Assembly (NCBI RefSeq): GCF_963556105.2
Contig: NZ_OY829944.1
Span: forward strand, 1-64,000
Source of the DNA: an uncultured Tolumonas sp.
Lineage (GTDB): Bacteria > Pseudomonadota > Gammaproteobacteria > Enterobacterales > Aeromonadaceae
Direction: 5' to 3'
Length of the DNA stretch: 64,000 nt
Shown here: piece after piece, positions 61,144 through 64,000 of the stretch
Numbering within the stretch: position 1 is the first letter of the stretch
Layout of the letters: each line of letters starts with the position of its first letter
Program-made: the position numbers and the translations under genes
The notes under the pieces: model-generated
Seen by the model: only the letters and a program-made list of their open reading frames with translations
Database searches by the model: none
Told to the model about the DNA's origin: nothing

Positions 61144-64000
<2,857 letters not shown>

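Overview
The window is origin-proximal chromosome of a gammaproteobacterium. Gene content (class I adenylate cyclase, hemCDXY, EarP-type EF-P, parAB next to the atp operon, dense GATC sites at the origin) and the order mnmG - oriC - mioC ... mnmE - yidC - yidD - rnpA - rpmH ... dnaA - dnaN - recF - gyrB match the Vibrio-like layout. From memory of gene order I would place it in Aeromonadales, close to Tolumonas; this is an inference, not a search result.

The first ~1.29 kb does not belong with the rest. It carries part of a branched-chain amino-acid ABC transporter (permease LivH and its substrate-binding protein) of Firmicutes-like character. It joins in the middle of a cobalamin gene (cobB) at about position 1290, truncating both genes. 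An assembly chimera is the simplest reading.

1.3-14.3 kb: a leftward block cobB'-cobQ-xerC-DUF484-dapF-lysA-lptM with overlapping stops and starts (cobalamin, chromosome dimer resolution, lysine/DAP, LptD assembly), divergent from cyaY and a SelT/SelW-type protein. cyaA (UUG start) diverges from the haem operon hemC-hemD-hemX-hemY. 14.3-15.9 kb: an ammonium transporter with NtrC-like sites and no glnK. 16-24.6 kb: a complete chemotaxis operon (short MCP-like protein, cheY, STAS, cheA, MCP, cheW, cheR, cheD, cheB). 24.7-25.1 kb: an internally deleted porin behind an unusually structured leader.

25.1-36.4 kb: leftward mnmG-rsmG-parA-parB and atpI-B-E-F-H-A-G-D-C. 36.5-36.9 kb: oriC with an AT-rich, GATC-phased unwinding element, an IHF-like site and several DnaA boxes. 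37-38 kb: mioC; 37.5-39.3 kb: EF-P with Arg32 and its rhamnosyltransferase EarP. 39.3-50 kb is accessory: two membrane proteins, a LysR regulator, a CusF-like protein, PhoA, a YibE/F protein, ArsR plus an Old Yellow Enzyme, TetR, a stand-alone FAD/NAD module and a KfrA-like coiled-coil protein. 50-53.9 kb is mnmE-yidC-yidD-rnpA-rpmH; 54.1-58.5 kb is a fused LplT-Aas protein divergent from an HTH regulator; 58.6-64 kb is dnaA-dnaN-recF-gyrB (gyrB runs off the end). A perfect parS site lies inside the 3' end of recF, so the ParA/ParB genes, their centromere and oriC all fall in this window.

No rRNA, tRNA, CRISPR array or insertion sequence was recognised.
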